Assembly: GCA_947644305.1 (NCBI GenBank)
Contig: CANRYS010000017.1
Coordinates: 1-64,000 of the forward strand
Length of the DNA: 64,000 bases
Source of the DNA: an uncultured Roseburia sp.
GTDB lineage: Bacteria > Bacillota > Clostridia > Lachnospirales > Lachnospiraceae
Direction of reading: 5' to 3'
The position numbers and the translations under genes are program-made. Below are positions 9,526 through 18,916 of this stretch, piece after piece. The notes beneath the pieces are model-generated. The model ran no database searches. It was given only the letters and a program-made list of their open reading frames with translations, and was not told where the DNA came from. Within the stretch, counting starts at the first letter, position 1. Each line of letters opens with the position of its first letter.

Positions 9526-9636
9526 ATGATGAACCGTAAAAAACAGCGTATGATCGCTGCGATCATATGCGTGGCACTGATTATTGCAATGCTGGCAGGA
9601 ATTTTACTGCCCTACGTATTGCCTGGGGTTGAATAA
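9526..9636 (+). CDS. 36-residue single-span membrane peptide (Prli42/DUF4044-like)
   Basis: An ATG preceded by AAGGAGG codes for MMNRKKQRMIAAIICVALI, then a hydrophobic run and a short tail ending PGVE. The layout (basic N-terminus, one membrane helix, almost nothing else) and the IAMLAGILL segment resemble the Prli42/DUF4044 mini-proteins of Firmicutes, which anchor the stressosome in Listeria. Similarity at this length is weak, so the family is suggestive only, but the excellent ribosome site and codon-like composition argue that it is translated. It is divergent from the TPR gene and upstream of the VanW gene. Confidence 0.6.
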   Translation: MMNRKKQRMIAAIICVALIIAMLAGILLPYVLPGVE

Positions 9637-9689
9637 ACCCTGTATATATTTTAATACAGCTTAGGTAAATGTGCAAGGGAGGACTTTTT

Positions 9690-11309
9690 TTGAAACGAAG
9701 AGGGATTATGGCAGCATTCGCTGTTATTATTGTTATGTTTGCGATCATCGGAGTCTATGTGTACGCCAGTTACAGTCGGATCAAGCCGGATAAGGATAAA
9801 ATATGTAACGGGATAAAAGTAGATTCCATTGATATCAGCGGTATGACAGAAGAGGAAGCATCCGTGGCGGTGAATTCTTACATTACCCAGTTGGGGAGCC
9901 GAAATCTCGTACTGGATATAAATGGTGAGACAGTTACCAGCCGTCTGGACGAGGCGGGTTATTCTTTCTCAGCCGGAGATTTTCTCGATGAGGCAATGAA
10001 AATCGGAAAAAGTGGAAATATCATAGAAAATTACCGGCAGATCAAAGCGGCGGCCCAGGGAAAATATACGTATAAGGTCACGATGGCACTAGACGAAGAA
10101 AAATTAAAAAAATATATCAAGAAAAACAGTAAAAAAATGTGTGTGGGAGCGAAAAATGCTGAAATTAAGATGGAAGATGGCAAGTTTGTGTACACGAAAG
10201 CCAAGGAGGGAATCAGCATTGATACAGACCGCACCCTGCAATTGGTAAAAGAAGCAGTGGAAGCCTCTGGGGGCAATGAGACGCAGATTCCGGTGACGGC
10301 CGAGGTCAAAATCCAACAGCCGGAGATCACAGAAGAGACAGCGGCAAGATGTAAGGATAAGATCGGTACGTTTACTACCACGTTTAATGCCGGCAATGTC
10401 AACCGGACAAAAAACCTTGCCAATGCGGCACGACTCATAAGTGGGACAGTGCTCTATCCGGGGGACACTTTCTCGGTACATGACACGATTTCGCCCCTCA
10501 CAGAAGAAAATGGCTATTATGAGGCGGCATCTTATAACAATGGAAAAGTGGAGGACAGTCTGGGAGGCGGTGTCTGTCAGGTGTCTACTACCTTATACAA
10601 TGCCGTACTCAAGGCAGAATTGGAAATCACAGAGAGAAGCCCCCATTCCATGGTAGTGAGCTATGTAAAGCCATCTATGGATGCGGCCATCGCCGGAGAT
10701 TACAAAGACTTTAAGTTTAAGAATGATACGTCTGTTCCCGTCTACATTCAGGGGGGAACTTATGGAAATACTATTTATTTCACTATATATGGAGAAGAGA
10801 CCAGGAGTCCGGGGCGGACGATCCGGTTTGAGTCCGAGGTGACGGATACGATCCAGCCGGGGGCTGATAAGGTTACCTTTGACAAGACCAAACCCGAATC
10901 CTATATGACGGTAACCCAGGAGGCGCACATAGGGTACAAAGCCAAACTCTGGAAGATCGTGAAGGAGAATGGAAAAGAAACGAAAACGCAAATAAACAGC
11001 AGTACGTATTCGGCCTCTCCCCGTTATGTGACCAGAGGTTCGAAAAAGGAGCCAAAACCCACACCGAAACCGACCAAGAAGCCTACGAATTCGGATAGAG
11101 AAGATAACTCCGGAGAGGGAAGGAGCACAAGAAATACTGGACGCTCTGGGGGAGATAATACAGGAGGCAGCACAGGGGGCAATGCGGGAGGAAACAGTGC
11201 TGGAAATTCAGCAGGTGGGGCAACGCCTACCCAGCCGCCAGCCGCTCCGCCTCAGGATGCAGCCGTGGGAACTCCATCCCAGATGGACCCGCAGCAGGCG
11301 GTTCGATGA
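9690..11309 (+). CDS. VanW family protein, membrane-anchored, with peptidoglycan-binding-like domain
   Basis: About 539 residues. A TTG start at 9690 is favoured because AAGGGAGG lies seven bases before it; an in-frame ATG at 9669 precedes that ribosome site. The protein has an N-terminal membrane anchor (residues ~6-26), a YoaR/PG_binding_4-like domain (to ~200), then the VanW core with NRTKNLANAARLISGTVLYPGDTFS-type sequence, seen here as YPGDTFS and GGGVCQVSTTLYNAVL. The end is a low-complexity Lys/Pro/Thr then Gly/Asn/Ser tail, probably a wall spacer. VanW proteins occur with some vancomycin loci but most, like this one, are ordinary envelope proteins of unknown activity. No van genes are near. 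Confidence 0.85.
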   Translation: MKRRGIMAAFAVIIVMFAIIGVYVYASYSRIKPDKDKICNGIKVDSIDISGMTEEEASVAVNSYITQLGSRNLVLDINGETVTSRLDEAGYSFSAGDFLDEAMKIGKSGNIIENYRQIKAAAQGKYTYKVTMALDEEKLKKYIKKNSKKMCVGAKNAEIKMEDGKFVYTKAKEGISIDTDRTLQLVKEAVEASGGNETQIPVTAEVKIQQPEITEETAARCKDKIGTFTTTFNAGNVNRTKNLANAARLISGTVLYPGDTFSVHDTISPLTEENGYYEAASYNNGKVEDSLGGGVCQVSTTLYNAVLKAELEITERSPHSMVVSYVKPSMDAAIAGDYKDFKFKNDTSVPVYIQGGTYGNTIYFTIYGEETRSPGRTIRFESEVTDTIQPGADKVTFDKTKPESYMTVTQEAHIGYKAKLWKIVKENGKETKTQINSSTYSASPRYVTRGSKKEPKPTPKPTKKPTNSDREDNSGEGRSTRNTGRSGGDNTGGSTGGNAGGNSAGNSAGGATPTQPPAAPPQDAAVGTPSQMDPQQAVR

Positions 11310-11354
11310 TTTGGTAATAATGATTAGGAAGAATCAGGAGAGACAGGTGTAATT

Positions 11355-12320
11355 ATGCGTTCAGGAAAAGTGCCGGAGAGGATATTGAAGAGGTCTGTAC
11401 GAAAGAAGATTACATATAGAAGTAAGTGCCTTGTGAAGCCCCCGGCGCCAGGAAGGGACAGCAGCGTATACTGTCCTGAGGGTGGAGTGCCTATGACATT
11501 CTGCACCAATCCGGTCACGGGTGATTCAGGCAACATAGGATGTCGGGCATTTTTCCGAATGGCAAACGATATTTGTTGTGCGGGGGCAGATCTGTCAGGC
11601 ATGCTGCTGAACATACTGCTCCCGGAAGGAAGTGAGGAACAGGAACTCAGACAGATCATGGACCAGATCGGCAGTCTGGCAGGGGAATATGAGGTGGATA
11701 TTCTCGGCGGGCACACAGAAGTTACACCGTTGGTTACGGAGCCTGTGATCACCGTGACAGGGGTTGGCCTGTGCAGAGAAAATGTGAAGACCACATTGAC
11801 AAAGCCCAGACCAGGTATGGATCTGGTGATGACAAAGTGGGCGGGAGCTTCGGGGACGACAGATTTGGTTATAAAAGGGAGAGAGGAACTGCGGAAGCGA
11901 TTTGGCAAAGATTTTTTGGAGCGGGCAGAAAGTTATGGAAGGGACATAAGCTGTCTACCCGAGGCAGCCATCGCCTGGGAGAACGGTGCAGCAGTGCTTC
12001 ACAATGCTTCTATGGAGGGAATCTTTGGCGCTCTCTGGGAGTTGGGAGAGTTGTGCGGAACGGGCCTGGAAGTAGATTTGAAAAAGATACCGATCCGTCA
12101 GGAGACGGTGGAAATCTGTGAATTTTATGATGAAAACCCCTATATGATACCGGCAGAGGGGGTGCTTCTGATCGTCACATCCAGTGGCTCCCATCTGGTT
12201 CGGGGGTGTGAAGAGGCTGGGATCGCGGCGGCAGTGATCGGACAGATTCGGGAGGACAAGGACAGGATCGTAATAAATGGAGAGGAAAGACGTTATCTGG
12301 TTCCTCCAGGAAATGGGTAA
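11355..12320 (+). CDS. AIR synthase-related (PurM/HypE/ThiL-superfamily) protein
   Basis: This 321-residue protein has the two-domain PurM fold: an N-terminal ATP-binding half with DILGGHTEV (the substrate and ATP loop), and a C-terminal half with a glycine-rich SSGSHLV region. HypE, PurM, SelD and ThiL are the known branches; it lacks the HypE C-terminal cysteine and the N-terminal SelD Cys/Sec loop, so it is best called AIR-synthase-related. In Lachnospiraceae such genes often sit before an Lrp regulator and aminotransferase as here. The substrate is unknown. An unusually long basic N-terminus (first ~30 residues) precedes the conserved part. Confidence 0.75.
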   Translation: MRSGKVPERILKRSVRKKITYRSKCLVKPPAPGRDSSVYCPEGGVPMTFCTNPVTGDSGNIGCRAFFRMANDICCAGADLSGMLLNILLPEGSEEQELRQIMDQIGSLAGEYEVDILGGHTEVTPLVTEPVITVTGVGLCRENVKTTLTKPRPGMDLVMTKWAGASGTTDLVIKGREELRKRFGKDFLERAESYGRDISCLPEAAIAWENGAAVLHNASMEGIFGALWELGELCGTGLEVDLKKIPIRQETVEICEFYDENPYMIPAEGVLLIVTSSGSHLVRGCEEAGIAAAVIGQIREDKDRIVINGEERRYLVPPGNG

Positions 12321-12341
12321 GCAGTGTAGGAGGGAAAATGA

Positions 12342-12830
12342 ATGCTTGAGGAAGAGATACTCAATATCATATCAAAGAATGCGAAGGTGACTACGGAGGA
12401 TCTGGCGGCGATGCTGGCTTCCACGCCGGACCAAGTGGAGAAATGCCTGAAAAAGATGGAAGAGAGCGGCATCATTTGTGGTTATCCGGCATTGATCAAC
12501 TGGGACAAGACGGATAATGAGGTCGTGACTGCGCTGATCGAGGTCAAGGTGGCGCCACAGAGAGGGCGCGGATTTGACAAGGTGGCGGAGAGGATCTATC
12601 AATTTGATGAGGTGGAAAGCGTATATCTAATGAGCGGAGGTTTTGACCTCACGGTTATCATCGAGGGAAAGAGCATGAAAGAGGTGTCACGGTTCGTCTC
12701 CACGAAGCTCTCACCTATGGATTCCATCATCAGCACAGCGACCTACTTTGTACTGAAAAAATATAAGGAGCATGGTCTCCCCCTTACCAAAAACGCAAGC
12801 GAAGATGAGAGGATGTTGATCACACCATGA
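12342..12830 (+). CDS. Lrp/AsnC family transcriptional regulator
   Basis: This 162-residue protein has an N-terminal winged helix-turn-helix (about residues 1-55, TTEDLAAMLASTPDQVEKCL) and a RAM/ACT-like ligand domain (about 65-145, with the YLMSGGFDL turn). Lrp-type proteins bind amino acids and assemble into octamers. The stop overlaps the start of the aminotransferase gene by four bases, so the two are translated together, and the regulator probably senses a substrate or product of that enzyme. A 21-base gap separates it from the AIR-synthase-like gene, consistent with one operon of three. Confidence 0.88.
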   Translation: MLEEEILNIISKNAKVTTEDLAAMLASTPDQVEKCLKKMEESGIICGYPALINWDKTDNEVVTALIEVKVAPQRGRGFDKVAERIYQFDEVESVYLMSGGFDLTVIIEGKSMKEVSRFVSTKLSPMDSIISTATYFVLKKYKEHGLPLTKNASEDERMLITP

Positions 12831-13984
12831 GAAACCCATTATCCAAAACAGTTATGGAACTTCAACCCTCCGGTATCCGACGCTTTTTTGATATGGCCAA
12901 TACCATGGAAAATGTCATATCTCTGGGTGTGGGAGAACCGGATTTCGATACGCCCTGGCACATACGAGAGGAAGGGATATATTCTCTTGAGCAGGGGAGG
13001 ACCTATTACACCTCCAATGCAGGGCTGCTTCCCTTGAGACAGGAGATCAGTCGATATCTCGGAGAGCGTTTTGATCTGCCCTATACGCCGGAAGAGATCC
13101 TGGTCACGGTAGGAGGAAGCGAAGGCATCGATGTGGCATTTCGCGCCATGTTGGATCCGGGAGATGAAGTGATCATTCCGGAACCCTGTTTTGTGTCCTA
13201 TCTTCCCTGTGTAAAGATGGCGGGCGGTGTCCCTGTGGAGATCGCGCTGGAAGAAAAGGATCAATTCAAGCTTACCCCTCAAAAACTCAGGGAAGCAATT
13301 ACTGCCAAGACGAAGATGGTGGTACTGCCATTTCCCAATAATCCTACCGGTGCCATAATGACAGCACAGGAACTGCAGGCAGTGGCAGATATCATCAAAG
13401 AAAAGGATCTGTTTGTCCTGTCGGACGAGATTTATTCGGAGCTCAGTTATCACGGACAGCATGTGTCGATCGCCAGTCTGCCGGAAATGGCAGAGCGCAC
13501 GGTGGTGATCAATGGTTTTTCCAAATCCTTTGCCATGACGGGATGGCGGCTGGGATATGCAGCGGCGCCGAGAGAGATCATCAAACAGATGATAAAGATT
13601 CATCAGTACATCATTATGAGTTCTCCTACCACCAGTCAGTATGCGGCGATCGAGGCCCTGAAAAATGGTATGGAAGATGTAGGACGGATGCGGGAAGCCT
13701 ATAACCAGCGGAGAAGGTTTCTCGTAAAGGAGTTGAATGAGATGGGACTTCCCTGTTTTGAGCCTTATGGAGCTTTTTATGTATTTCCCAATATCAGCCG
13801 GTTTGGGATGAGCAGTGAAGAATTTGCCGGGAAGCTTTTGCAGGAACAGCGGGTAGCTGTTGTCCCAGGAGATGCCTTTGGAAAATGCGGGGAGGGATTT
13901 CTGCGGATCTCCTACGCGTATTCCATCGAAAACCTAAAAGTGGCATTGGAAAAGATACAGAAATTTATAGACACTCTGTCGTAA
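12827..13984 (+). CDS. PLP-dependent class I/II aminotransferase
   Basis: This 385-residue fold-type I aminotransferase has the PLP lysine in NGFSKSFAMTGWRLGY, the substrate-binding NNPTGA motif, the DEIYSEL motif with the PLP-contacting Asp, and a C-terminal FLRISYA with the carboxylate-binding Arg. The sequence is closest in style to the aspartate/aromatic MalY-PatA-like group that is common in Firmicutes. It would move an amino group between an amino acid and a 2-oxoacid in the cytoplasm; the donor cannot be read from the sequence. It is coupled by a four-base overlap to the Lrp regulator. Confidence 0.9.
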   Translation: MRNPLSKTVMELQPSGIRRFFDMANTMENVISLGVGEPDFDTPWHIREEGIYSLEQGRTYYTSNAGLLPLRQEISRYLGERFDLPYTPEEILVTVGGSEGIDVAFRAMLDPGDEVIIPEPCFVSYLPCVKMAGGVPVEIALEEKDQFKLTPQKLREAITAKTKMVVLPFPNNPTGAIMTAQELQAVADIIKEKDLFVLSDEIYSELSYHGQHVSIASLPEMAERTVVINGFSKSFAMTGWRLGYAAAPREIIKQMIKIHQYIIMSSPTTSQYAAIEALKNGMEDVGRMREAYNQRRRFLVKELNEMGLPCFEPYGAFYVFPNISRFGMSSEEFAGKLLQEQRVAVVPGDAFGKCGEGFLRISYAYSIENLKVALEKIQKFIDTLS

Positions 13985-14102
13985 TTATGATATACTAAAA
14001 ATTAGCCAAAGGGTTATGCAAATGGTGTCAATCAGAGCCATAAACCTGTTGGGGGAGAGTTAATCAGACGGAAGTATTTTGTCTGGAAAGGAGAAAGGAA
14101 AT

Positions 14103-14570
14103 ATGGCCACACTGAATGCAGAACATATCAATCCTTTTTTGATAGCGGCTAAAAAAGTGATTCAGGACATGTGTTTCGTCGAAGTGTCTATACAGAAGCC
14201 GGGCTTAAAGGAAGCCGATTTCGGACCGGATACATGGGTTATTATCATTGGTGTGACGGGTGAGATGAGAGGTCAGGTTCTCCTTGCCATGGCAGAAAAA
14301 GACGCCTGTAATATTGCCTCGAAGATGTGTATGACGGAGGTAAAGAGTATCGATGATTTTTCAGCGAGTGCACTCAGCGAGCTTGGCAATATGATCATGG
14401 GAAATGCAGCCACTGTATTTTCTTCCAGCGGAGTGGGGATCGACATTACGCCTCCGGCGCTGTCCCATGGCAAGGTGAGTTTTACTAACACATATGCAAA
14501 GAGTCTTTGCGTTCCATTGTCCTTCGATGGATCGGTAGTGGAATTGTATTTGGCACTGAGACAAGAATAA
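14103..14570 (+). CDS. cheX: Chemotaxis phosphatase CheX
   Basis: This 155-residue protein matches CheX, with the E-x-x-N-type catalytic region visible as ALSELGNMIMGNAA near residues 93-106. CheX removes phosphate from CheY-P. An ATG at 14103 after GGAGAAAGGA is preferred to an upstream in-frame alternative. There is no cheA or cheY here, but a chemoreceptor gene lies 0.6 kb downstream. A terminator follows it, so it is probably transcribed alone. CheX and the related CheC family share the fold; the single E/N motif copy fits CheX. Confidence 0.85.
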   Translation: MATLNAEHINPFLIAAKKVIQDMCFVEVSIQKPGLKEADFGPDTWVIIIGVTGEMRGQVLLAMAEKDACNIASKMCMTEVKSIDDFSASALSELGNMIMGNAATVFSSSGVGIDITPPALSHGKVSFTNTYAKSLCVPLSFDGSVVELYLALRQE

Positions 14571-14588
14571 CATAGGAACTGTAGTAAA

Positions 14589-14615
14589 AATGTTATGTGA
14601 TACATAGCATTTTTT
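14589..14615 (+). terminator. Rho-independent terminator after cheX
   Basis: AATGTTATGT pairs with ACATAGCATT (one G-U pair) across a three-base loop, followed by a T run ending at 14615. Confidence 0.75.
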
Positions 14616-14668
14616 CATCTTTTTGGGTGAAAAAAGAAATTTTTGGCAGTGAAAGAAAGGGGTTTCAG

Positions 14669-15172
14669 ATGATCAATATCGTTCTGCTGGAACCAGAAAT
14701 ACCAGCGAATACCGGAAATATTGGGAGAACCTGTGTGGCTGCGGGAGCGAGGCTTCATCTGATCGAACCCATGGGGTTTCAGATAACGGAGAAGCAGTTG
14801 AAGCGGGCAGGACTTGATTACTGGGATAAGCTGGACGTAACCATTTATGACAGTTATTGTGATTTTATGAAGAAGAATCCGGCGGCGAAGATTTATATGG
14901 CGACCACAAAGGCCAGGAAGATCTATACAGAGGCGGCCTTTGAGGAGAACTGCTATATTATGTTCGGTAAAGAAAGCAGAGGGATTCCGGAGGAAATTCT
15001 TGTGGAGAATGAGGAGAATACGATTCGGATACCGATGTATGAGGACATTCGATCGCTGAATCTTGGAAATTCTGTGGCAGTTGTTTTGTATGAAGCACTG
15101 AGACAGCAGGGGTTTGCACATTTGAATACAAAAGGAGATCTGCACAGGCTCTCATGGGCAGCAGATCAATGA
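14669..15172 (+). CDS. trmL: tRNA (cytidine/uridine-34 2'-O)-methyltransferase
   Basis: This 167-residue protein is a minimal SPOUT methylase: [14 protein letters not shown] near the N-terminus, [13 protein letters not shown] in the middle, and [22 protein letters not shown] at the knot end (shown here in parts: [10 protein letters not shown] and [15 protein letters not shown]). These match TrmL (YibK), which methylates the ribose of the wobble base in certain leucine tRNAs using SAM. The start at 14669 after GAAAGGGG gives the family's usual length; a longer frame upstream is not supported. The chemoreceptor follows after 16 bases. Confidence 0.93.
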   Translation: MINIVLLEPEIPANTGNIGRTCVAAGARLHLIEPMGFQITEKQLKRAGLDYWDKLDVTIYDSYCDFMKKNPAAKIYMATTKARKIYTEAAFEENCYIMFGKESRGIPEEILVENEENTIRIPMYEDIRSLNLGNSVAVVLYEALRQQGFAHLNTKGDLHRLSWAADQ

Positions 15173-15188
15173 AGGAGGTATTTTTAAC

Positions 15189-16910
15189 ATGAAAAGTAAG
15201 CGGGGTTTAGACAGGAGTAGAAACAAGAAGGTATCCATGCCTTTGAAGATCAAGGGATTGATTTTTGTGGCGATCATGATCACACTTGTGATCCTTATCA
15301 CGATCCTTGTTGCCATGCCGCAGGTCCGGCAGACAATGAGCGCTACAGTGCAGGGATACATTCACGATGTGGTGGTTTCCAATGGAGAAATTTTAGGTAC
15401 AGAGGTATCTGCCCGTGGAAGGAGTGCGTTGTCGAAAGATAAGCTGGAAAGCCTGTTCAAAGATTTGAAGATTCAAAACGTAGAATCCAGCTATGCTTAT
15501 GTAGTAGATGCGGACGGAACCATGCTGTATCATCCGACGGCGGAAAAGATCGGTCAACCGGTGGAAAACGAAGTGATTACCAAAGTTGTCGAGGAGATCA
15601 GTTCTGGTAAAGTTCCAGAGCCTGGTATTGTCACCTACAATTTTAATGGTGAGGTAAAGTACGCAGGATATTATGTGAATCCAGAAGCAGACTTTATACT
15701 AGTTATCAGTGCAGATGAGTCGGATGTTTTTTCCTCTGTGAATCATGTTGTGACAGTGATGGCGGTTTCGGGTGGAATTGCCGAGGTGGTTTGTCTGATT
15801 ATTGCTTTTATCGGTTTCCATATACTCATCGATCCATTGAGAAAGATCGCACAGATCGTCGCCAGGATGGGAGAGCTTAACTTTACTAAAGATCCAGAGC
15901 TAAATAAGCTTCTTAAAAGCAAAGATGAGACTGGGCTTATGGCGAATTCCGTATGTGAAGTACAGGAGAAGCTTGGCGAAGTGGTGGCAGAATTGAAGGG
16001 ACAGAGTGAGAGATTGTATACCTCATCCGATAATCTTAGCAAAAATGCTTCTGTGACAGCTGGTACCATAAGTCAGATCAACAGCGCGGTTCGCGATATG
16101 GCGGAGGGAGCTTCTTCACAGGCCCAGGACACCCAGACGGCTACGGAAAGTGTTATTGTTATTGGAAATATGGTAGAGGAGACCAATGAAGAGGTTTCCG
16201 GGCTTCGCAGTAACGTAGAGCGGATGAAGGAATCTGGAGAGGCAGCGAACTGTAACTTAAAGGAACTTGAGGAGATCAATTCTGAGGTAAAAGAATCCAT
16301 CGAGGAGATTTACCGTCAGACGAATACTACCAATGAGTCTGCTATGAAGATCAAAGATGCCATTGCACTGATCACATCGATTGCAGAGGAGACCAACCTG
16401 TTATCTCTGAATGCTTCGATCGAAGCTGCGAGAGCAGGAGAGCAGGGAAAAGGATTTGCCGTTGTGGCAAATCAGATTCAGAAGCTTGCGGAGCAGTCCA
16501 ATGATTCTGCGATGAAGGTTCAGGGAATCACCAACATGCTGATGGAGGATTCCGAAAAGGCAGTAGTGACTATGGATAAGGTAAAAAAGATCATGGATAC
16601 CCAGATGCAGAAGGTGGACACCACAGGAACTATGTTTTCTGAAGTTCAGGAGGGGATCGAGAAATCTATGCATGGTATCACCTCTATCTCTGAGAAGACG
16701 CAGAATATGGATCAGGCCAGAGTGAATGTGGTAGACATCGTACAAAACCTGACAGCCATCGCAGAGGAGAATGCTGCGGGAACAGAAGAGGCGTCTGCTT
16801 CCGTGACAGAGGTAAGTACAGTAGTGGATGACATTTCCAACAATGCAAAGCAGCTTCTTGATGTGGCGCATGTAATCGATCAGCATATGAAAAAGTTCAG
16901 TGTAGATTAA
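15189..16910 (+). CDS. Methyl-accepting chemotaxis protein with periplasmic-type Cache sensor
   Basis: This 573-residue receptor has a membrane segment at about 19-39, an extracellular single-Cache-like domain (about 45-185, with [18 protein letters not shown] and a [11 protein letters not shown] turn), a second membrane segment (about 185-215), HAMP, and a cytoplasmic signalling domain with the conserved hairpin tip [21 protein letters not shown], shown here as [17 protein letters not shown]. It would report a small extracellular ligand to CheA/CheW. The gene starts after AAGGAGG. It ends at a bidirectional terminator shared with the convergent kinase gene. Confidence 0.92.
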   Translation: MKSKRGLDRSRNKKVSMPLKIKGLIFVAIMITLVILITILVAMPQVRQTMSATVQGYIHDVVVSNGEILGTEVSARGRSALSKDKLESLFKDLKIQNVESSYAYVVDADGTMLYHPTAEKIGQPVENEVITKVVEEISSGKVPEPGIVTYNFNGEVKYAGYYVNPEADFILVISADESDVFSSVNHVVTVMAVSGGIAEVVCLIIAFIGFHILIDPLRKIAQIVARMGELNFTKDPELNKLLKSKDETGLMANSVCEVQEKLGEVVAELKGQSERLYTSSDNLSKNASVTAGTISQINSAVRDMAEGASSQAQDTQTATESVIVIGNMVEETNEEVSGLRSNVERMKESGEAANCNLKELEEINSEVKESIEEIYRQTNTTNESAMKIKDAIALITSIAEETNLLSLNASIEAARAGEQGKGFAVVANQIQKLAEQSNDSAMKVQGITNMLMEDSEKAVVTMDKVKKIMDTQMQKVDTTGTMFSEVQEGIEKSMHGITSISEKTQNMDQARVNVVDIVQNLTAIAEENAAGTEEASASVTEVSTVVDDISNNAKQLLDVAHVIDQHMKKFSVD

Positions 16911-16959
16911 TGTGATTGATCCAGCATCGAATCATTAAAAAGTCATAATAAATGTATAC

Positions 16960-17006
16960 AAAAAGAGTGTATTTTTCCGAGGGTTCGGAGGAGTACACTC
17001 TTTTTT
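16960..17006. terminator. Bidirectional terminator between chemoreceptor and histidine kinase genes
   Basis: A 12-pair stem, AAAAAGAGTGTA with TACACTCTTTTT, has an A run on its left and a T run on its right, so it can stop transcription from both convergent genes. Confidence 0.8.
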
Positions 17007-17026
17007 ATGACTCTAAATCCGATTAC

Positions 17027-18133
17027 TTACTCTTTTCCTTTTTTCAGAGTAAAGATAAATTCTGTCCCAACGCCTTCCGTACTAACGACGTTGATGGTCT
17101 GATTGTGAGAATTGATGATCTCCTTGGAGATTGATAGGCCAAGTCCCGTTCCTTTCTTATCTTTTCCCCGGGAAAGGTCGGTTTTATAAAAGCGGTCAAA
17201 TACTTTACTAATACTGTTTTTCGGGATACCGATACCAGAGTCTTTCACAGAGACAAAGATCTTATCTCCCTTTTTGCGGGCGCCGATCTTCACTTCGGAA
17301 TTGGAATGGCTGAATTTGACAGCGTTGTCGATAAGGTTATAGAGTACCTGATGGATCTTTCCTTCATCTGCATGGACCATTAGTTCTTTTTTCGCATTAA
17401 AATCCAAGACGAAGGTGATTCCCTTTTTGGCGGCAGTGCCTTCCAGAGTATTGACCGTCTGAATAATCGTTTCATGGATATTGAAGTTGGTCAGATCTAA
17501 AAGGACACTTTCGCGGTTAAAGGAATTCAGTTCCAGAAGATTTGAGGTGAGGTTAGTGAGGCGGTCCGTCTCTGAGAGGATGATATTCAGATACTTTTCC
17601 TGGGTTTCATAAGGGATCGTGCCGTCTAACATCGCCTGGGCATAACCCCGGATGGAGGTGAGAGGAGATCGAAAATCATGGGAAATATTTGAGATAAAAG
17701 CTCGCTGGTATTCATCGAAGTTATTCAGATCCTTCCCGATGAGATTTAGTGCATCTGCCAAATCCTGGTACTCATCATGAGTATGGAAAATGACAGGTGG
17801 ATTGTACCGGCTGACAGAAAAAGATTTTGCCGCCTGGCAGAGCCTGCGCAGAGGAACTACGTTCATGGCATAGATCAATAAAAAGGCAAGTCCCAGCACG
17901 GCAGCCATGAGAAAAAAGGTGGTATCCAACAGATTAAAATAATATCGGATGCGGGCGGGAACGACAGAGTTATCCAGGTCTGGATTGTTCATGATCTCCG
18001 CCAGCACTCGGTTTTTGATCACCGTGAAACCTAAGGTGTGGGTCATATAATAGGAACCTGAAAAAATAAATAAGTATAATAGCGTCAGTTTTCTGCCAAA
18101 GGTCAGTCGGAATCTTCTCATGCGCAGTGTCAC
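17027..18133 (-). CDS. Two-component sensor histidine kinase
   Basis: This 368-residue kinase has two membrane segments (about 15-35 and 70-95) around a short extracellular loop, a HAMP region, a HisKA domain with the phospho-acceptor in SNISHDFRSPLTSIRG, and an ATP-binding domain with N box NLIDNAVKFS, DSGIGIPK (G1) and GTGLGLSISKEI (G2). The sensor loop is small, so it may sense the membrane state or work with a partner. It overlaps the response regulator by four bases and is the second gene of the pair. Confidence 0.92.
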   Translation of the reverse strand: MTLRMRRFRLTFGRKLTLLYLFIFSGSYYMTHTLGFTVIKNRVLAEIMNNPDLDNSVVPARIRYYFNLLDTTFFLMAAVLGLAFLLIYAMNVVPLRRLCQAAKSFSVSRYNPPVIFHTHDEYQDLADALNLIGKDLNNFDEYQRAFISNISHDFRSPLTSIRGYAQAMLDGTIPYETQEKYLNIILSETDRLTNLTSNLLELNSFNRESVLLDLTNFNIHETIIQTVNTLEGTAAKKGITFVLDFNAKKELMVHADEGKIHQVLYNLIDNAVKFSHSNSEVKIGARKKGDKIFVSVKDSGIGIPKNSISKVFDRFYKTDLSRGKDKKGTGLGLSISKEIINSHNQTINVVSTEGVGTEFIFTLKKGKE

Positions 18134-18852
18134 CCCTTTATTGTCTCAAATTTGTAACCGATTCCCCACACCGTGGCGATGCGCCATTCGCTGTGATCCT
18201 TGATCTTTTCCCGGAGACGCTTGATATGGACGTCCACAGTGCGGGTATCCACTACGTATTCATAGCCCCAGATGCGGTCTAGAAGCTGTTCTCTTGTAAA
18301 TACTTGATTGGGGTGGGTGGTAAGAAAATATAAAAGTTCCAGCTCCTTTGGGGGCATCTCAATGGAATTACCCATATAGGTGACAGAATAATTGGAGAGA
18401 CTTACGGTAAGATCTTTATACTGTATCGATTCTGCTCCATTGTCTTCTGATTCCTCAGCTTCCACCACTTCATCCGGTTTCGGTTTGTAACGTCTTAACA
18501 CTGCCTTCACCCTTGCCACCAGCTCTTTGGAATCAAAGGGTTTGATGATATAGTCATCCGCTCCCAGTTCCAGTCCAAGCACCTTATCAAAGACCTCTCC
18601 TTTCGCTGAGAGCATGATGATGGGTACAGAAGAAGTTTTTCGTATCTCCCGGCATACGTCGTAACCATCGATTCCAGGGAGCATGATATCCAGCAGGATC
18701 AGATCCGGTCTAAAGGAAGCATGCTTTTTCAATGCATTTTCTCCGTCATGGGCCTGTTGGCACTGAAAACATTCCTTCGTCAAATAGAGCTCGATCAGTT
18801 CTGCGATATTGGTATCGTCATCTACGATAAGAATTTTCTGTTTGTCCGCCAT
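18130..18852 (-). CDS. OmpR/PhoB-family response regulator
   Basis: This 240-residue protein has a receiver domain with the acidic triad (DDDT near the start, phospho-acceptor in LILLDIMLPG, and the late Lys in IIKPF) and a C-terminal winged helix DNA-binding domain with REQLLDRIWGYEY and RTVDVHIKRLREK. A charged linker rich in Glu joins them. It is paired with the overlapping histidine kinase. The target genes are unknown; nothing in the flanks identifies a resistance or nutrient regulon. Confidence 0.93.
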   Translation of the reverse strand: MADKQKILIVDDDTNIAELIELYLTKECFQCQQAHDGENALKKHASFRPDLILLDIMLPGIDGYDVCREIRKTSSVPIIMLSAKGEVFDKVLGLELGADDYIIKPFDSKELVARVKAVLRRYKPKPDEVVEAEESEDNGAESIQYKDLTVSLSNYSVTYMGNSIEMPPKELELLYFLTTHPNQVFTREQLLDRIWGYEYVVDTRTVDVHIKRLREKIKDHSEWRIATVWGIGYKFETIKG

Positions 18853-18916
18853 AATGTGTTCATCCTTTCTGAATCTTTGGGGTAATCTGAGGATACCATC
18901 TATCAGATGGCAAGGT

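Noticed and set aside
16952..17134. Sixty-codon frame across the chemoreceptor/kinase gap
   Set aside because: It runs through the bidirectional terminator and the kinase end; no ribosome site.
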